DNA of 62,154 nucleotides from Caulobacter sp. (GCA_017745235.1 JAGHZU010000023.1:1-62154); one strand, 5' to 3'. Positions 35,145 through 43,960 are shown, counted from the first letter of the stretch. Numbers and translations: made by a program. Notes: generated by a model not told the origin, from the letters alone.

Positions 35145-35645
35145 ATGGTTTTCAGGGCGCTGGAGCAAACGGCGGTGTCATCGAAATGGATCCTGGCCCT
35201 GGTCATGAGCCTGGGCGTCGGAGGGATCGGCCTGGCGGCGGAGGCCGCCCATGTCGTCACGGCCCACGAAGTCGCCGCGCACAAGGCGCGCATGGACGCA
35301 GCCGAGGAACTGAAGCTGGACCTCCAGGACGCCCTGGACGCGCACGACGCCAAGGCCTTCTCCGCGCCCACGCGCAAGCTGCTGCCGCTGCTGCGCCAGG
35401 AACAGGCCTACTGGCGCAAGACCGGAGTAGCCGAAGCGATCGCCCTGGGAGAGCAGAACGGCCAGGCGGCCGACGCCTTGCTGGTCCATGCAGACGCGGG
35501 CGACTTCGAGGCGGCGTCAACGGCCTATGGCGATCTGCTGCGCAGTTGCGCGGCCTGCCACGACGCCCACCCCGAAGCGCAGGTGCAGGTGGCTCAGCAG
35601 CCGACCAGGACGCGCCCAGCCGGGACCGGTCGCGCCGGCGGTTGA
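35145..35645 (+). CDS. Class II (c'-like) c-type cytochrome, exported
   Basis: Periplasmic or membrane-anchored cytochrome of 166 residues. After an N-terminal hydrophobic segment (WILALVMSLGVGGIGLAAEA, about 15-34) comes a helical domain, and the single heme motif CAACH (Cys135, Cys138, His139) lies near the C-terminus, as in class II cytochromes c of the four-helix-bundle type. ATG 35145 is the best start; an upstream in-frame GTG at 35103 is possible. It is divergent from the DUF6152-like gene and probably shares its control. The last 52 bp overlap the end of the convergent LysR gene, so its extreme C-terminus (low-complexity RTRPAGTGRAGG) may be antisense-affected. Confidence 0.72.
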   Translation: MVFRALEQTAVSSKWILALVMSLGVGGIGLAAEAAHVVTAHEVAAHKARMDAAEELKLDLQDALDAHDAKAFSAPTRKLLPLLRQEQAYWRKTGVAEAIALGEQNGQAADALLVHADAGDFEAASTAYGDLLRSCAACHDAHPEAQVQVAQQPTRTRPAGTGRAGG

Positions 35646-36613
35646 ACCGGACGCTCGCGCAGGGCTCGCCAGGTCGGCGCCAGCGACTGGGCCGGCCGAT
35701 AGCCCGAACGCACCAGCCGCTGCAGGTCTCGAGCCCTCAGGTGGGGCGCCAGCATCGTCAGGAAATCGACCACATAGTCGCGCAGCACCCGGTCGCGGCG
35801 CAGCACCGCCCAGGTGGTGCAAGCCGGGAACAGAGGGTCCACATCGATCCGAACCAGATCGCCCCCTGTCCCGCCCAACGCCATTTCGGCGACGATCCCT
35901 ACGCCCAGGCCTGAACGGACATAGGTCTTGATGACTTCGGAGTCCGGCGTAGCGTAGGCGAACTGGGGCGAGAGGCCTTCGGTTTCAAACGCCTTGAAGA
36001 GACTGGAGTCCGTATCGGCGCTGTAAGCGATCAGCGGATGCTCGGCCAGGTCGGCCAGGGTCGCGGGCCGTCCCAGGCGCGCCAGGGCGTGCCCAGCCGG
36101 GGCCAGAGCCACGCGTCGCCAGCGATAGAGCGGCAGGGCGAACTCGGCCGGCGCCATGTCCTCCGCGGCGCTGACGATGGCCAGGTCGTGCTCTCCCTGG
36201 TCGAGCCGCCGCACGGCCTGGTCCTGGGTCAGGCTCAGTCGCACGTTGACGTCCGGATAGCGTTCGCGCAGGCCCTTCAGGGCGGGCGGCAGTACGAACT
36301 GGGCCTGGGTCTGACTGGTCAACAAGCGCAGCTCGCCGCTCGCCTCGCGGCGATGGTTGTCGGCCAGGGCGCGGATGCTGCCCACCTCGGCCAGGATCAG
36401 CCGCGCGCTCTCGACCACCTCCTCGCCGACGGGCGACAGGCGGTCCAGGCTCTTACCCTTGCGTACGAAGATCTGAAAGCCGAGCTCTTCCTCCAACAAC
36501 TTCAATTGTTTGGACAGCCCTGGCTGGGTGGCGTTCACCCGCTCGGCGGCCAGCGAGATGTTCAGCCCTGCCTCCAGGATGGCGACCAGATAGCGAAATT
36601 GGGTCAAGGTCAT
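35594..36613 (-). CDS. CysB-type LysR-family regulator
   Basis: LysR-type transcription factor of 339 residues. The helix-turn-helix (MTLTQFRYLVAILEAGLNIS, AAERVNATQPGLSKQLKLLE) and following IFVRKGKSLDRLSPVGEEVV are of the CysB/Cbl subgroup, which senses sulfur-pathway intermediates in other bacteria. The effector domain covers about 95-300. ATG 36613 begins the helix-turn-helix; the upstream open frame is unrelated. It is divergent from the exported protein at 36884 and upstream of a TBDR at 37961, both plausible targets, perhaps for a sulfur compound. Its C-terminal end overlaps the cytochrome gene by 52 bp. Confidence 0.87.
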   Translation of the reverse strand: MTLTQFRYLVAILEAGLNISLAAERVNATQPGLSKQLKLLEEELGFQIFVRKGKSLDRLSPVGEEVVESARLILAEVGSIRALADNHRREASGELRLLTSQTQAQFVLPPALKGLRERYPDVNVRLSLTQDQAVRRLDQGEHDLAIVSAAEDMAPAEFALPLYRWRRVALAPAGHALARLGRPATLADLAEHPLIAYSADTDSSLFKAFETEGLSPQFAYATPDSEVIKTYVRSGLGVGIVAEMALGGTGGDLVRIDVDPLFPACTTWAVLRRDRVLRDYVVDFLTMLAPHLRARDLQRLVRSGYRPAQSLAPTWRALRERPVQPPARPVPAGRVLVGC

Positions 36614-36767
36614 CGGCGGCCTCCCCGCCAACGACCGAACTGCGCGTACACCCCGACACCCCCGTGAACCGTTACCAAATCCTACTGTAACGGTGGACTT
36701 TTGAAGGCACAGAGAGTTTTTCTTGGCGACCTGATAGCCGCGTATGGCGCCGCTCGGCATCACCGAG

Positions 36768-36785
36768 CGTCATATCCATATAACG
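36768..36785. promoter_or_regulatory. ATATG-type repeat motif, site B
   Basis: CGTCATATCCATATAACG is an imperfect palindrome with CGT/ACG ends in the gap between the CysB-type gene and the exported protein gene. It matches site A (35083) in inverted orientation and is a candidate binding site for the LysR regulator. Confidence 0.5.
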
Positions 36786-36883
36786 TCTTGTCGTAGGACC
36801 AACGGCGGCCGAGCCGCCATTGATCGCCCCCGACGGCGCCCCGACCGGCCGCCAACTGTTTTCGCGTCACCTGGGGGGTTTCC

Positions 36884-37813
36884 ATGACCATCTCGCCCGT
36901 TCCACCACGCCGCGCCGCGCGGGCCGCGATCGCGCTCGGCGCGCTGGCGCTTTGCGCCGCGGCCCACGCCCAGACCCCGGCCAAGCCAACTCCCAAGGTT
37001 CCACCCAGCAGTGACCTGGACGCCTCCAGCATCCTGGGCGTGGAGCCGACAGGCCCGTCACAGCCTACGCCGCGCGGGCTGGATGGCCATCCCGACCTGA
37101 CGGGATACTGGAAGCCGATCCGCACCAGGGGCAAGCCGGGCGGCAACATCGGCAAGGACCAGCCGGGCTTCAAGCTGCCCTTCACCCCTGCCGGCGAAGC
37201 GGCCCTGCAGTACAACCTGACAAAGACAGTCGATCCGGAAGCCGTCTGCATCCTGGGCGGCATCCCGCGCCACAACGCCAGCGGCCTGCCGTTCGAGATC
37301 CTTCACACGCCCCAGCGCCTGGCCACGCTGTATGTCTATAACACCCACCGCTGGGTCTGGATCGACGGCCGACAGCCCGACCCTGAAGCCGATCCGCGCT
37401 ACTTCGGCAACGCCGTCGCCCATTGGGAAGGCGACACCCTGGTCATCGACTCCAACGGCTTCAAGGACAGCAAGGACGGGAAGCTCTGGATCGACGAGAA
37501 CGCCAATCCCCAAAGCGAGAAGACCCATGTGGTCGAGCGCTGGACCCGGCCGGACTTCGACCACATCCACCTGGAGATGACGATCGACGATCCGGTCTAC
37601 TACACCAAACCCTTCACGTTCAGCCGCACCTGGGTGCATGGCAAGCCGGGCGAAGGTCTGACCGAGTACGCCTGCAACGAAAACAACATCGACGCAGCCC
37701 ACATCGGCCCCGGCCCCGGCCCCATCGGCCCGGACGGCAATCGTGGCTCGGGCTATGACGGCAAGGCCCTGCCGGCCGTCCCACCGCCGCCGGAATTCTA
37801 CGACAACAAGTAG
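36884..37813 (+). CDS. Conserved exported protein of unknown function
   Basis: Exported protein of 309 residues. A signal peptide (about 1-28, LALCAAAHAQ) precedes a Pro-rich linker, then the characteristic segments GLDGHPDLTGYWKPIR, FTPAGEAALQYNL, VCILGGIPRH, FEILHTPQRLATLYVYNTHR, VAHWEGDTLVIDSNGFKD and HLEMTIDDPVYYTKPF. I recognise the family from many acidobacterial and sphingomonad genomes, where it is annotated only as hypothetical; I know of no assigned activity. Two widely spaced Cys are present (one near 117, one near 264, YACNENN). It is followed by a strong hairpin terminator and then the TBDR at 37961. A role in extracellular substrate handling with that receptor is a guess. Confidence 0.8.
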   Translation: MTISPVPPRRAARAAIALGALALCAAAHAQTPAKPTPKVPPSSDLDASSILGVEPTGPSQPTPRGLDGHPDLTGYWKPIRTRGKPGGNIGKDQPGFKLPFTPAGEAALQYNLTKTVDPEAVCILGGIPRHNASGLPFEILHTPQRLATLYVYNTHRWVWIDGRQPDPEADPRYFGNAVAHWEGDTLVIDSNGFKDSKDGKLWIDENANPQSEKTHVVERWTRPDFDHIHLEMTIDDPVYYTKPFTFSRTWVHGKPGEGLTEYACNENNIDAAHIGPGPGPIGPDGNRGSGYDGKALPAVPPPPEFYDNK

Positions 37814-37819
37814 TTGAAA

Positions 37820-37851
37820 GTTGCGCGACCAAATCAACTTGGTCGCGCAAC
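37820..37851 (+). terminator. Rho-independent-like hairpin after the 36884 gene
   Basis: GTTGCGCGACCAA pairs perfectly with TTGGTCGCGCAAC over 13 bp around a 6-base loop, 7 bases after the stop codon. The tail is only CTTATT, so termination may be incomplete. Confidence 0.82.
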
Positions 37852-37960
37852 CTTATTCCAAAATAGATATATAACCACTTCGAAAAACCATATTTCAGTA
37901 ATATTGCCAATCACTTGTCTGACGATGCCAATGCGCACCCTGTGATTTGAGGGGTGCTCC

Positions 37961-40522
37961 ATGAAAAAAACAAATCGTCTCCGCGTTAATCTTCTGACGG
38001 CCGCCGCCGTCTCCAGCGTCCTGGCGCCGTTGGCCGCCCAGGCCGCCGAGACCGCGCCCGATGCGCCTGGCGAGGTCGAGCAGCTGATCGTCACCGGCAG
38101 CCGCGTGAAGCGCACGGTGGAATCCAGCCCCGCCCCGATCGACGTGCTGTCGAACGTGGCCCTGGACAAGACCAGCAAGGGCAACCTGCTGGAGTCGCTC
38201 AACACCCTGCTTCCTTCCTTCAACCTGCCCAACGTCGCCACGCCCAACGTCGGCAGCATGATCCGCGCCGGCCAGCTGCGGGGCCTCAATCCCAGCCATA
38301 CCCTGGTGCTGATCGACGGCAAGCGCCGCCACGGCACGGCCTTCCTGGGCGCGGGCGGCTTCGCGGCCTCGGCGCCGGCCGACCTGTCGCTGATCCCGGG
38401 CGGCGCGATCTCGCGCATCGAGGTGCTGCGTGACGGGGCCTCGGCCATCTACGGCTCGGACGCCATCGCCGGGGTGATCAACATCATCACCGACAAGAGC
38501 GACCACGGCGGCTCGGCCTCGGCCCGGGTGGGCGAGTACTACGAGGGCGACGGCCTGACCAAGGTCTTCAAGGCCGACGCCGGTTTCAAGCTGGGCGGCA
38601 AAGGCGGCTACCTGCACATCGCCGGCGAGGTGGACGACCAGAACATCGTCATCCGCAACAGCCCGATCCCGGCCAGCTTCCTGTTCTACTTCCCGCTCAA
38701 CGCCGCCGGCCAGGAGATCCTGCCCGCAGGCAACCTGTCCAGCAATCCCACCCTGCCCGCCGGCGCCACGCCCAACCCCAAGGAAGCCGGCCGGAACAAC
38801 AACGCCTGGATCAACCAGGGCAATGCGCCCTATCGGCTCGAGGCCCTGACCCTGGACCTGGGCGCTCCGATCGGCGCCAAGGCCGAGGCCTACAGCGTGG
38901 CCACCTACGCCCGCCGCACATCGTCGGCGCCGCAGAACTTCCGCCACCCCGCTCGCGACGAAGTCGTGCGCGGCCTCTATCCGGACGGCTTCACACCCGT
39001 CGAGGGGATCAAGGAGACCGACTACGAGGTGACCGGGGGCGTGCGGGGCGACGACCTGGCGGGCTGGGACTGGGACCTGTCGACCACCTACGGCCGGGAC
39101 CGCATCAAGGTCTATGTCTTCAATTCGGTGAATCCCACCTACGGCCTGGCCAGCCAGAAGGACTTCTACATCGGCCAGCACGACTACAGCGCCTGGACCA
39201 GCAATCTGGACGTCAAGCGCCACTTTGACTGGGCCGTGCCCGTCGACCTGTCGTTCGGCGCAGAGCATCGCCGGGAGTCGTTCGCCCTCACCCATGGCGA
39301 CCTGCAGTCCTACACCCACGGCGGCGCCAAGGTCCTGGACGGTCCCAATGCAGGCAAGGCCCTGGGCAAGTCGCTGGGCGGCTCCCAGGCCCTGCCAGGC
39401 TATCGTCCGGAGGACGAGGTCGACCTCTCCCGCAACAGCAACGCGGTCTATGCCGGAGCCTCGCTCAACCTGACGCCAGCCTGGGTGGTCGATATCGCCG
39501 GCCGCTACGAGCACTATTCCGACTTCGGCAGCACCACCACGGGCCGCCTGACGACCCGTTACGACATCACCCCGACGTTCGCGGTGCGCGGCACGATCAG
39601 CAACGGTTTCAACGCCCCGGCCCTGGCGGCCCAGGCCTACAAGAACACCGGCAACCAGAACACTTTCGTCAACCATGTGCTGCAGGTGAACTCGCCGGAA
39701 GCGATCGCCCTCGGCGCCAAGCCGCTGAAGCCCGAAACCTCGACCAACTACAGCCTGGGCGTCGTGGCCACGCCCAGACCTTGGCTGAACATCGCGATCG
39801 ACGCCTACCAGATCGACGTCAAGAACCGCATCGCCCAGTCCACGACCATCCGACAGGACAGCTTCCCGGCCTACGCCGCTCAGATCAAGGCTCTGGTCTC
39901 GGCCGCCGGCTTCGATCCCAACGATGGCGTCAGCTACTTCATCAACGCCGCCGATTCCCGCACCAAGGGGATCGAGGTCACGATCGATGCGGTCACCCAC
40001 ACCGAGACCCTGGGCTCGTTCCGCTGGTCGGCCGCGGTGAACCGCAACGACGCCAAGGTCACCGACATCGCCCCGACTCCGACGGTGCTGGCGGCTTTCA
40101 ACATCCCGGTTTTCAACGCCGCGGCCCAGACCAACATCCGCTACCAGGCCCCGCTGGGCAAAGAGGTGCTGGGGGTCAACTGGACGTTCAAGCGACTGAG
40201 CGTGAACCTGCGCGAGACGCACTACGGCAAGCTCAAGCGCAACATCACCGTCACCACGCCGGCGACCACCGGTCCCTATGCGGGCGTGGTGGGCGAGATC
40301 CCCTACGACGTGGGCAAGGTGTGGCTGACCGACCTGGATATCGGCTACGACCTCACCGACGCGGTCAACGTGTCGCTCAGCGTCAACAACCTGTTCGACA
40401 AGAAACCGCCCAAGATCCCCGCCCCGGGCCTGGCCGCCTACCAGACCTATTCCTACACCAACAACGGCCCGGTCGGCGTGGCCGGCGGCTTCTATGCGGC
40501 AACCATCCGCTACAAGTGGTGA
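37961..40522 (+). CDS. TonB-dependent receptor, no STN domain
   Basis: Outer-membrane receptor of 853 residues. Signal peptide (1-29, APLAAQAA), TonB box VEQLIVTGSRVKRTVESSPA, and plug with TLVLIDGKRRHGT, ISRIEVLRDGASAIYGSDAI and AGVINIITDK. The barrel ends AATIRYKW. This plug variant (VTGSRVKR, LRDGASAIYGSDAIAGV) is common in sphingomonads and Caulobacter, often with amino-acid or peptide-derived substrates, but I cannot assign one. GAGGGG lies upstream of the ATG. It lacks its own sigma/FecR pair; the CysB-type LysR gene two genes upstream is the nearest regulator. Confidence 0.9.
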   Translation: MKKTNRLRVNLLTAAAVSSVLAPLAAQAAETAPDAPGEVEQLIVTGSRVKRTVESSPAPIDVLSNVALDKTSKGNLLESLNTLLPSFNLPNVATPNVGSMIRAGQLRGLNPSHTLVLIDGKRRHGTAFLGAGGFAASAPADLSLIPGGAISRIEVLRDGASAIYGSDAIAGVINIITDKSDHGGSASARVGEYYEGDGLTKVFKADAGFKLGGKGGYLHIAGEVDDQNIVIRNSPIPASFLFYFPLNAAGQEILPAGNLSSNPTLPAGATPNPKEAGRNNNAWINQGNAPYRLEALTLDLGAPIGAKAEAYSVATYARRTSSAPQNFRHPARDEVVRGLYPDGFTPVEGIKETDYEVTGGVRGDDLAGWDWDLSTTYGRDRIKVYVFNSVNPTYGLASQKDFYIGQHDYSAWTSNLDVKRHFDWAVPVDLSFGAEHRRESFALTHGDLQSYTHGGAKVLDGPNAGKALGKSLGGSQALPGYRPEDEVDLSRNSNAVYAGASLNLTPAWVVDIAGRYEHYSDFGSTTTGRLTTRYDITPTFAVRGTISNGFNAPALAAQAYKNTGNQNTFVNHVLQVNSPEAIALGAKPLKPETSTNYSLGVVATPRPWLNIAIDAYQIDVKNRIAQSTTIRQDSFPAYAAQIKALVSAAGFDPNDGVSYFINAADSRTKGIEVTIDAVTHTETLGSFRWSAAVNRNDAKVTDIAPTPTVLAAFNIPVFNAAAQTNIRYQAPLGKEVLGVNWTFKRLSVNLRETHYGKLKRNITVTTPATTGPYAGVVGEIPYDVGKVWLTDLDIGYDLTDAVNVSLSVNNLFDKKPPKIPAPGLAAYQTYSYTNNGPVGVAGGFYAATIRYKW

Positions 40523-40544
40523 GCGGGCGCGTACGCGTCTCGAA

Positions 40545-40575
40545 GCCGGACGGGCCTTGCGCCCGTCCGGCCTTT
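40545..40575. terminator. Intrinsic terminator between convergent receptors
   Basis: GCCGGACGGGC / GCCCGTCCGGC form a perfect 11-bp stem with a 5-base loop, followed by CTTT. It lies between two convergent TBDR genes. Confidence 0.83.
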
Positions 40576-40583
40576 CGGCGTGG

Positions 40584-42584
40584 CTAGAAACGAACACGCA
40601 CGCCCGCCCGGACCATCCGCGGCTCGACCGCGCGGCTATGGACGTCGTCGACCGGTCCGTCGACGTCGATCGCCGGCAGGTAGGACGCGTAGTAGTACTC
40701 GATGTCCTTCTTCCGAGAATTGAGAGCGTTCAGCAGCTCGCCGAACACCTCGACCCGGCCTAGCGTCCAGGCCGCGCGCAGGTTGACGATGGTGGTTGGC
40801 TCCGAGCGGAGGCTGTTGTCCTCGGTCAGGGGGTGGACGCCCATGTGGCGCACGCGGACGGCTGCGTTCCACTTCTCGAAAATGGCGCTGGCGCCCAGTT
40901 CGCCCGCGCTCTCGAGCGCGCCGGGCACGTATTCGGCGCCCGGGCTGTGAGTGAAGCGCGCGTGGCTGGCGGTCCAGACCCCGTCGACGGCCAGCCAGTT
41001 CAGCGGGCGCCAGAAGGCGGTCAGTTCGTAGCCGCGCCTACGGCTGGCGGCCGAGGGCTCCACCGAGCCGGCGTCGCCAACATAGATCAGCTCGCTGTCG
41101 ACGCTCATCCACCAATAGTCTGCGCTGAAGATCAGGCCGCCGCGCTCGAAGCGCAGACCCAATTCCTTGCCTGTGCCCACCACAAGGCCGGGCGCGGGAT
41201 CGGTGGGCGCGGTCACGCCACGCGCGTCGTTGGAATGGAAGCCTCGCCCCCAATTGACGTACAGCGCCAGGCCTTCCGCAGCCTGGTACGAGAGGCCCAG
41301 CTTCGGCGAGACCAAGCTGTCGGTCTCATGGCCGTTCCACGCTCCGCCATCCAGGGCCCTGACCTTGAAGTCGTAGGTGTCGGCCCGCGCGCCGGCCAGG
41401 ATCGAAAGGCGTTCGACCGGCTTCCATGTCGCCTCGGCATAGGCCGCGGCCGAGGCCTCCTTGACGGCGAAGCTGGACCGCGTGGCGATCCGCCGCCCTT
41501 CGACCGTGTGGTAGAGCCCGACCTGGCCGATGTCGTCGAACCGGCCCTCGGCCCCGACCACGATGCTGAACCGCGGGTCCGCACGGAACGTCCGCTCCAC
41601 CCGGCCGCCGTAGGTGTTCAGCCGCTCGGACTGCTCCAGTTCGTCTCCGTTCACCGGGTCATCAAGGAAGAAGGTGAAGTTGGAGACCATGGCCCAGTCG
41701 TAGCGCTGGGCGTAGGCCGTCGCCCGCCAGTCGGTTCCGTCCAGGCGAACCGTCAGGATCTGACGGTCGGTGCGACCGTGCAGGTGAGTGTCCAGCGCGC
41801 CGTAGGCGTCCGGAACCAGCGGGCCGATGGCCCGCTCGGGGATCTGCTCGGTGGGGTTCCAGGTGGCGCGGTAGCTGGACAGGCTGACACGCAGGGTTCC
41901 GACGGGCGTCTCGCGCGTGAACTTGCCGAACAGGGAAACGGGACGGAAGCGCTCGGGCAGCGCCCAGGGACCGTCGTAGGTCTTGGCCTCGCCCGCCAGC
42001 AGCACCTCGCCACCGAGGGCCTGGAAGTCGCCGCCGGCCGCCAGGCGCCGCCAGTCGAACGCGCCGGCTTCCACCGTCACGAATGGGGCGTCGAAGCGGT
42101 CCAGCGTCGTGACCTGACCCGTGCCCACCAGAGTGAAGTCGCCCGTGTCGGCGCGATACGGACCCTTGCGGTAGTCGATCCGCTTGATCAGCTCGGGGAT
42201 CAGGCCGTTGACGTCCAGATAGCCCTGGCCATGGCCGTGGGTGCGAAAGTTCAGCGGCACGTCGTCGACATAGAGGCCAAAGTCGGTGCCGTGGTCGAGG
42301 TTGAAGCCGCGCAGGAAGTACTGGTTGGCCTTGCCGCTGCCCGAATGCTGGGTGGCGATCATGCCGGGCACGGCCTCAATCAGCTCGGCCGTGCGCAGGA
42401 TCGGCCGCACCGACAGGTCGGCTCCCGCCACGGCGCCTTCGCTGGCGCTGGCCGCCGTGCCTATCCGCTTTTCCGCCCGCCCGTAGACCACCACCGCCGT
42501 GACGGCGTCAGCCGGCGTGCTCGCAGCATCGTCCGACGCGCCGAGGGAAAGGGCGCCGGCCAGGGCGACGAAAGCTAGGGACAT
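40584..42584 (-). CDS. TonB-dependent receptor, no STN domain
   Basis: Outer-membrane receptor of 666 residues, the shortest in the window. Signal peptide (MSLAFVALAGALSLGASDDA), TonB box region DAVTAVVVYGRAEKRIG, plug with LIEAVPGMIATQHSGSGKAN and QYFLRGFNLDHGTDFGLYVD, and barrel ending AGVRVRF. The ATQHSGSGKANQYFLRGFN pattern is typical of small, classic receptors. ATG 42584 has GGTGGAGT upstream; a start at 42629 would lack a signal peptide. It is divergent from the membrane-anchored regulator at 42731, 146 bp away, which probably controls it. The substrate is unknown, and no riboswitch was recognised in the gap. Confidence 0.9.
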   Translation of the reverse strand: MSLAFVALAGALSLGASDDAASTPADAVTAVVVYGRAEKRIGTAASASEGAVAGADLSVRPILRTAELIEAVPGMIATQHSGSGKANQYFLRGFNLDHGTDFGLYVDDVPLNFRTHGHGQGYLDVNGLIPELIKRIDYRKGPYRADTGDFTLVGTGQVTTLDRFDAPFVTVEAGAFDWRRLAAGGDFQALGGEVLLAGEAKTYDGPWALPERFRPVSLFGKFTRETPVGTLRVSLSSYRATWNPTEQIPERAIGPLVPDAYGALDTHLHGRTDRQILTVRLDGTDWRATAYAQRYDWAMVSNFTFFLDDPVNGDELEQSERLNTYGGRVERTFRADPRFSIVVGAEGRFDDIGQVGLYHTVEGRRIATRSSFAVKEASAAAYAEATWKPVERLSILAGARADTYDFKVRALDGGAWNGHETDSLVSPKLGLSYQAAEGLALYVNWGRGFHSNDARGVTAPTDPAPGLVVGTGKELGLRFERGGLIFSADYWWMSVDSELIYVGDAGSVEPSAASRRRGYELTAFWRPLNWLAVDGVWTASHARFTHSPGAEYVPGALESAGELGASAIFEKWNAAVRVRHMGVHPLTEDNSLRSEPTTIVNLRAAWTLGRVEVFGELLNALNSRKKDIEYYYASYLPAIDVDGPVDDVHSRAVEPRMVRAGVRVRF

Positions 42585-42689
42585 GAAGACTCCACCCCGG
42601 CCGACGTCCGCCGGCCCAACACTGAACAATCCGCGTCGTCACGACGCCCGCCTAACGAGACGAGACCGATGAGCCTGTCAGGTAATTTA

Positions 42690-42719
42690 CCGTTCCAGCG
42701 CCGTTACACGGCCGTTACA
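42690..42719 (+). repeat. Three 11-bp-phased direct repeats overlapping the regulator's leader
   Basis: CCGTTCCA (42690), CCGTTACA (42701) and CCGTTACA (42712) repeat with exactly 11-bp spacing, one DNA turn, ending 11 bp before the GTG at 42731. Just upstream is GGTAATTTACC (42681-42691), an 11-bp palindrome. OmpR-type proteins bind head-to-tail repeats of this period, so the neighbouring wHTH regulator may bind here. Confidence 0.7.
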
Positions 42720-42730
42720 GGGGCTACGGC

Positions 42731-43960
42731 GTGACCCCTCAGGCCCTCAGCAACGAGATCGCCCGCGTGCGCGAAAGCGGCCTGCTGGGCCGCTCCCAGG
42801 CCCTCTCGCGGTTCTTCGACTTCCTGGTCGAGCAACCGGCCCAGGGTTCGGCCAAGGAAAGCGAGATCGCCTTCAGCGTCTTTGGACGCAGCGCCACCTT
42901 CTCCACCGAGCAGGACGCCACCGTGCGGGTCTACGCCCATCGCCTGCGCCGCAAGCTGGAGGAGTTCAATGATCGCTCCCCCAGTCCCTTTGGCGTGCGC
43001 CTGTCACTGCCGCGCGGCGAATATCGGATCGCCGTCGAGCCTACTGGCGCGACACCGCCCGCCGCACCGCGCCATCGCCGCCCGGCCTGGATCATCGCGA
43101 TCGCCGCCGCGGCGCTGGTCGCAGCCTTTGCCCTGGCGGCGGGCGCAGCGCGTCTAGCCGACCAGGATCCCGCGCGCCTGCCGCCCTGGTCGGTCCTGGC
43201 CACGGACAAGCGCCCGCTCGTGATTGTGGTCGGCGACTACTACCTGTTCGGCGACACGGGCGAGGGCATGGCGGTCGAGCGGCTGGTGCGGGAGTTCTCG
43301 ATAAACTCCAAAGACGAACTCTACGCGTACATGATGCGCCATCCCGACACGTCCGGGCGCTATGCCGACCTGGGCCTGACCTATCTGCCGCTGTCGACCG
43401 CCTCGGCCCTGCAGCACGTCATGCCGCTGCTGCCGCGCGGCAAGGCGGTGCGGGTGGTTCCGGTCTCCAGCTTCTCGCCCGATCTGCTGAAGACCGCCGA
43501 CATACTCTATCTGGGGCACCTCAGCGGCTTGGGACCTTTGCGGGAAAGCGCCTTCGCCGGCTCGCGGTTCGCCTTCGGCGAAACCTACGACGAAATCGTC
43601 GATCGCCGCACCGGACATCGTTACGAAGGCCGCGCCGGGGCCGACGCGGCCGGCGGTCACGCCTATCGCGACTACGGCTACATCGCCGGCTTCCCCGGCC
43701 CGGCGGGCAACCGGATCATGGTGATCGCCGGCACGCGCGACGCTTCGGCCCAAGGCGTGGCCGAGGTCGCCACTGAAGTCACGAGCCTGCGCGAACTGAT
43801 GCGCGCCACCGGCCGCGCCGACGCCTTCGAGGCGCTATACGAGGTGCAGGGCAAAGGCGTGGTCGACATCGAAACCCGCCTGGTCCTGGCCTCGCCACGC
43901 GATCCGGCCGATCGGAACGCCGCAACGACGGCCTCGGCGTCCCGTTTCCCCCTGAGCTAG
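42731..43960 (+). CDS. ToxR-like membrane-anchored winged-helix regulator
   Basis: Transcription regulator of 409 residues with a single membrane anchor. Residues 1-103 are an OmpR-type winged-helix domain ([19 protein letters not shown], then [15 protein letters not shown]). Residues 120-142 form the transmembrane helix ([20 protein letters not shown]), and about 260 residues follow outside, with segments such as [19 protein letters not shown] and [20 protein letters not shown]. No kinase or receiver domain is seen, so signal and DNA binding are in one protein, as in ToxR/CadC. It starts at GTG 42731 after AGGGG. The divergent TBDR is the likely target, and the sensor domain may detect its substrate in the periplasm. 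Confidence 0.8.
   Translation: MTPQALSNEIARVRESGLLGRSQALSRFFDFLVEQPAQGSAKESEIAFSVFGRSATFSTEQDATVRVYAHRLRRKLEEFNDRSPSPFGVRLSLPRGEYRIAVEPTGATPPAAPRHRRPAWIIAIAAAALVAAFALAAGAARLADQDPARLPPWSVLATDKRPLVIVVGDYYLFGDTGEGMAVERLVREFSINSKDELYAYMMRHPDTSGRYADLGLTYLPLSTASALQHVMPLLPRGKAVRVVPVSSFSPDLLKTADILYLGHLSGLGPLRESAFAGSRFAFGETYDEIVDRRTGHRYEGRAGADAAGGHAYRDYGYIAGFPGPAGNRIMVIAGTRDASAQGVAEVATEVTSLRELMRATGRADAFEALYEVQGKGVVDIETRLVLASPRDPADRNAATTASASRFPLS

Noticed and set aside
37895..40597. 900-codon minus-strand frame opposite the 37961 receptor
   Set aside because: The plus strand has signal peptide, TonB box and plug motifs; the minus frame is a low-complexity Gly/Arg/Val shadow.
42585..42730. Cobalamin riboswitch upstream of the 40584 receptor
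   Set aside because: No B12-box-like sequence is visible; the gap is explained better by repeats for the divergent regulator.
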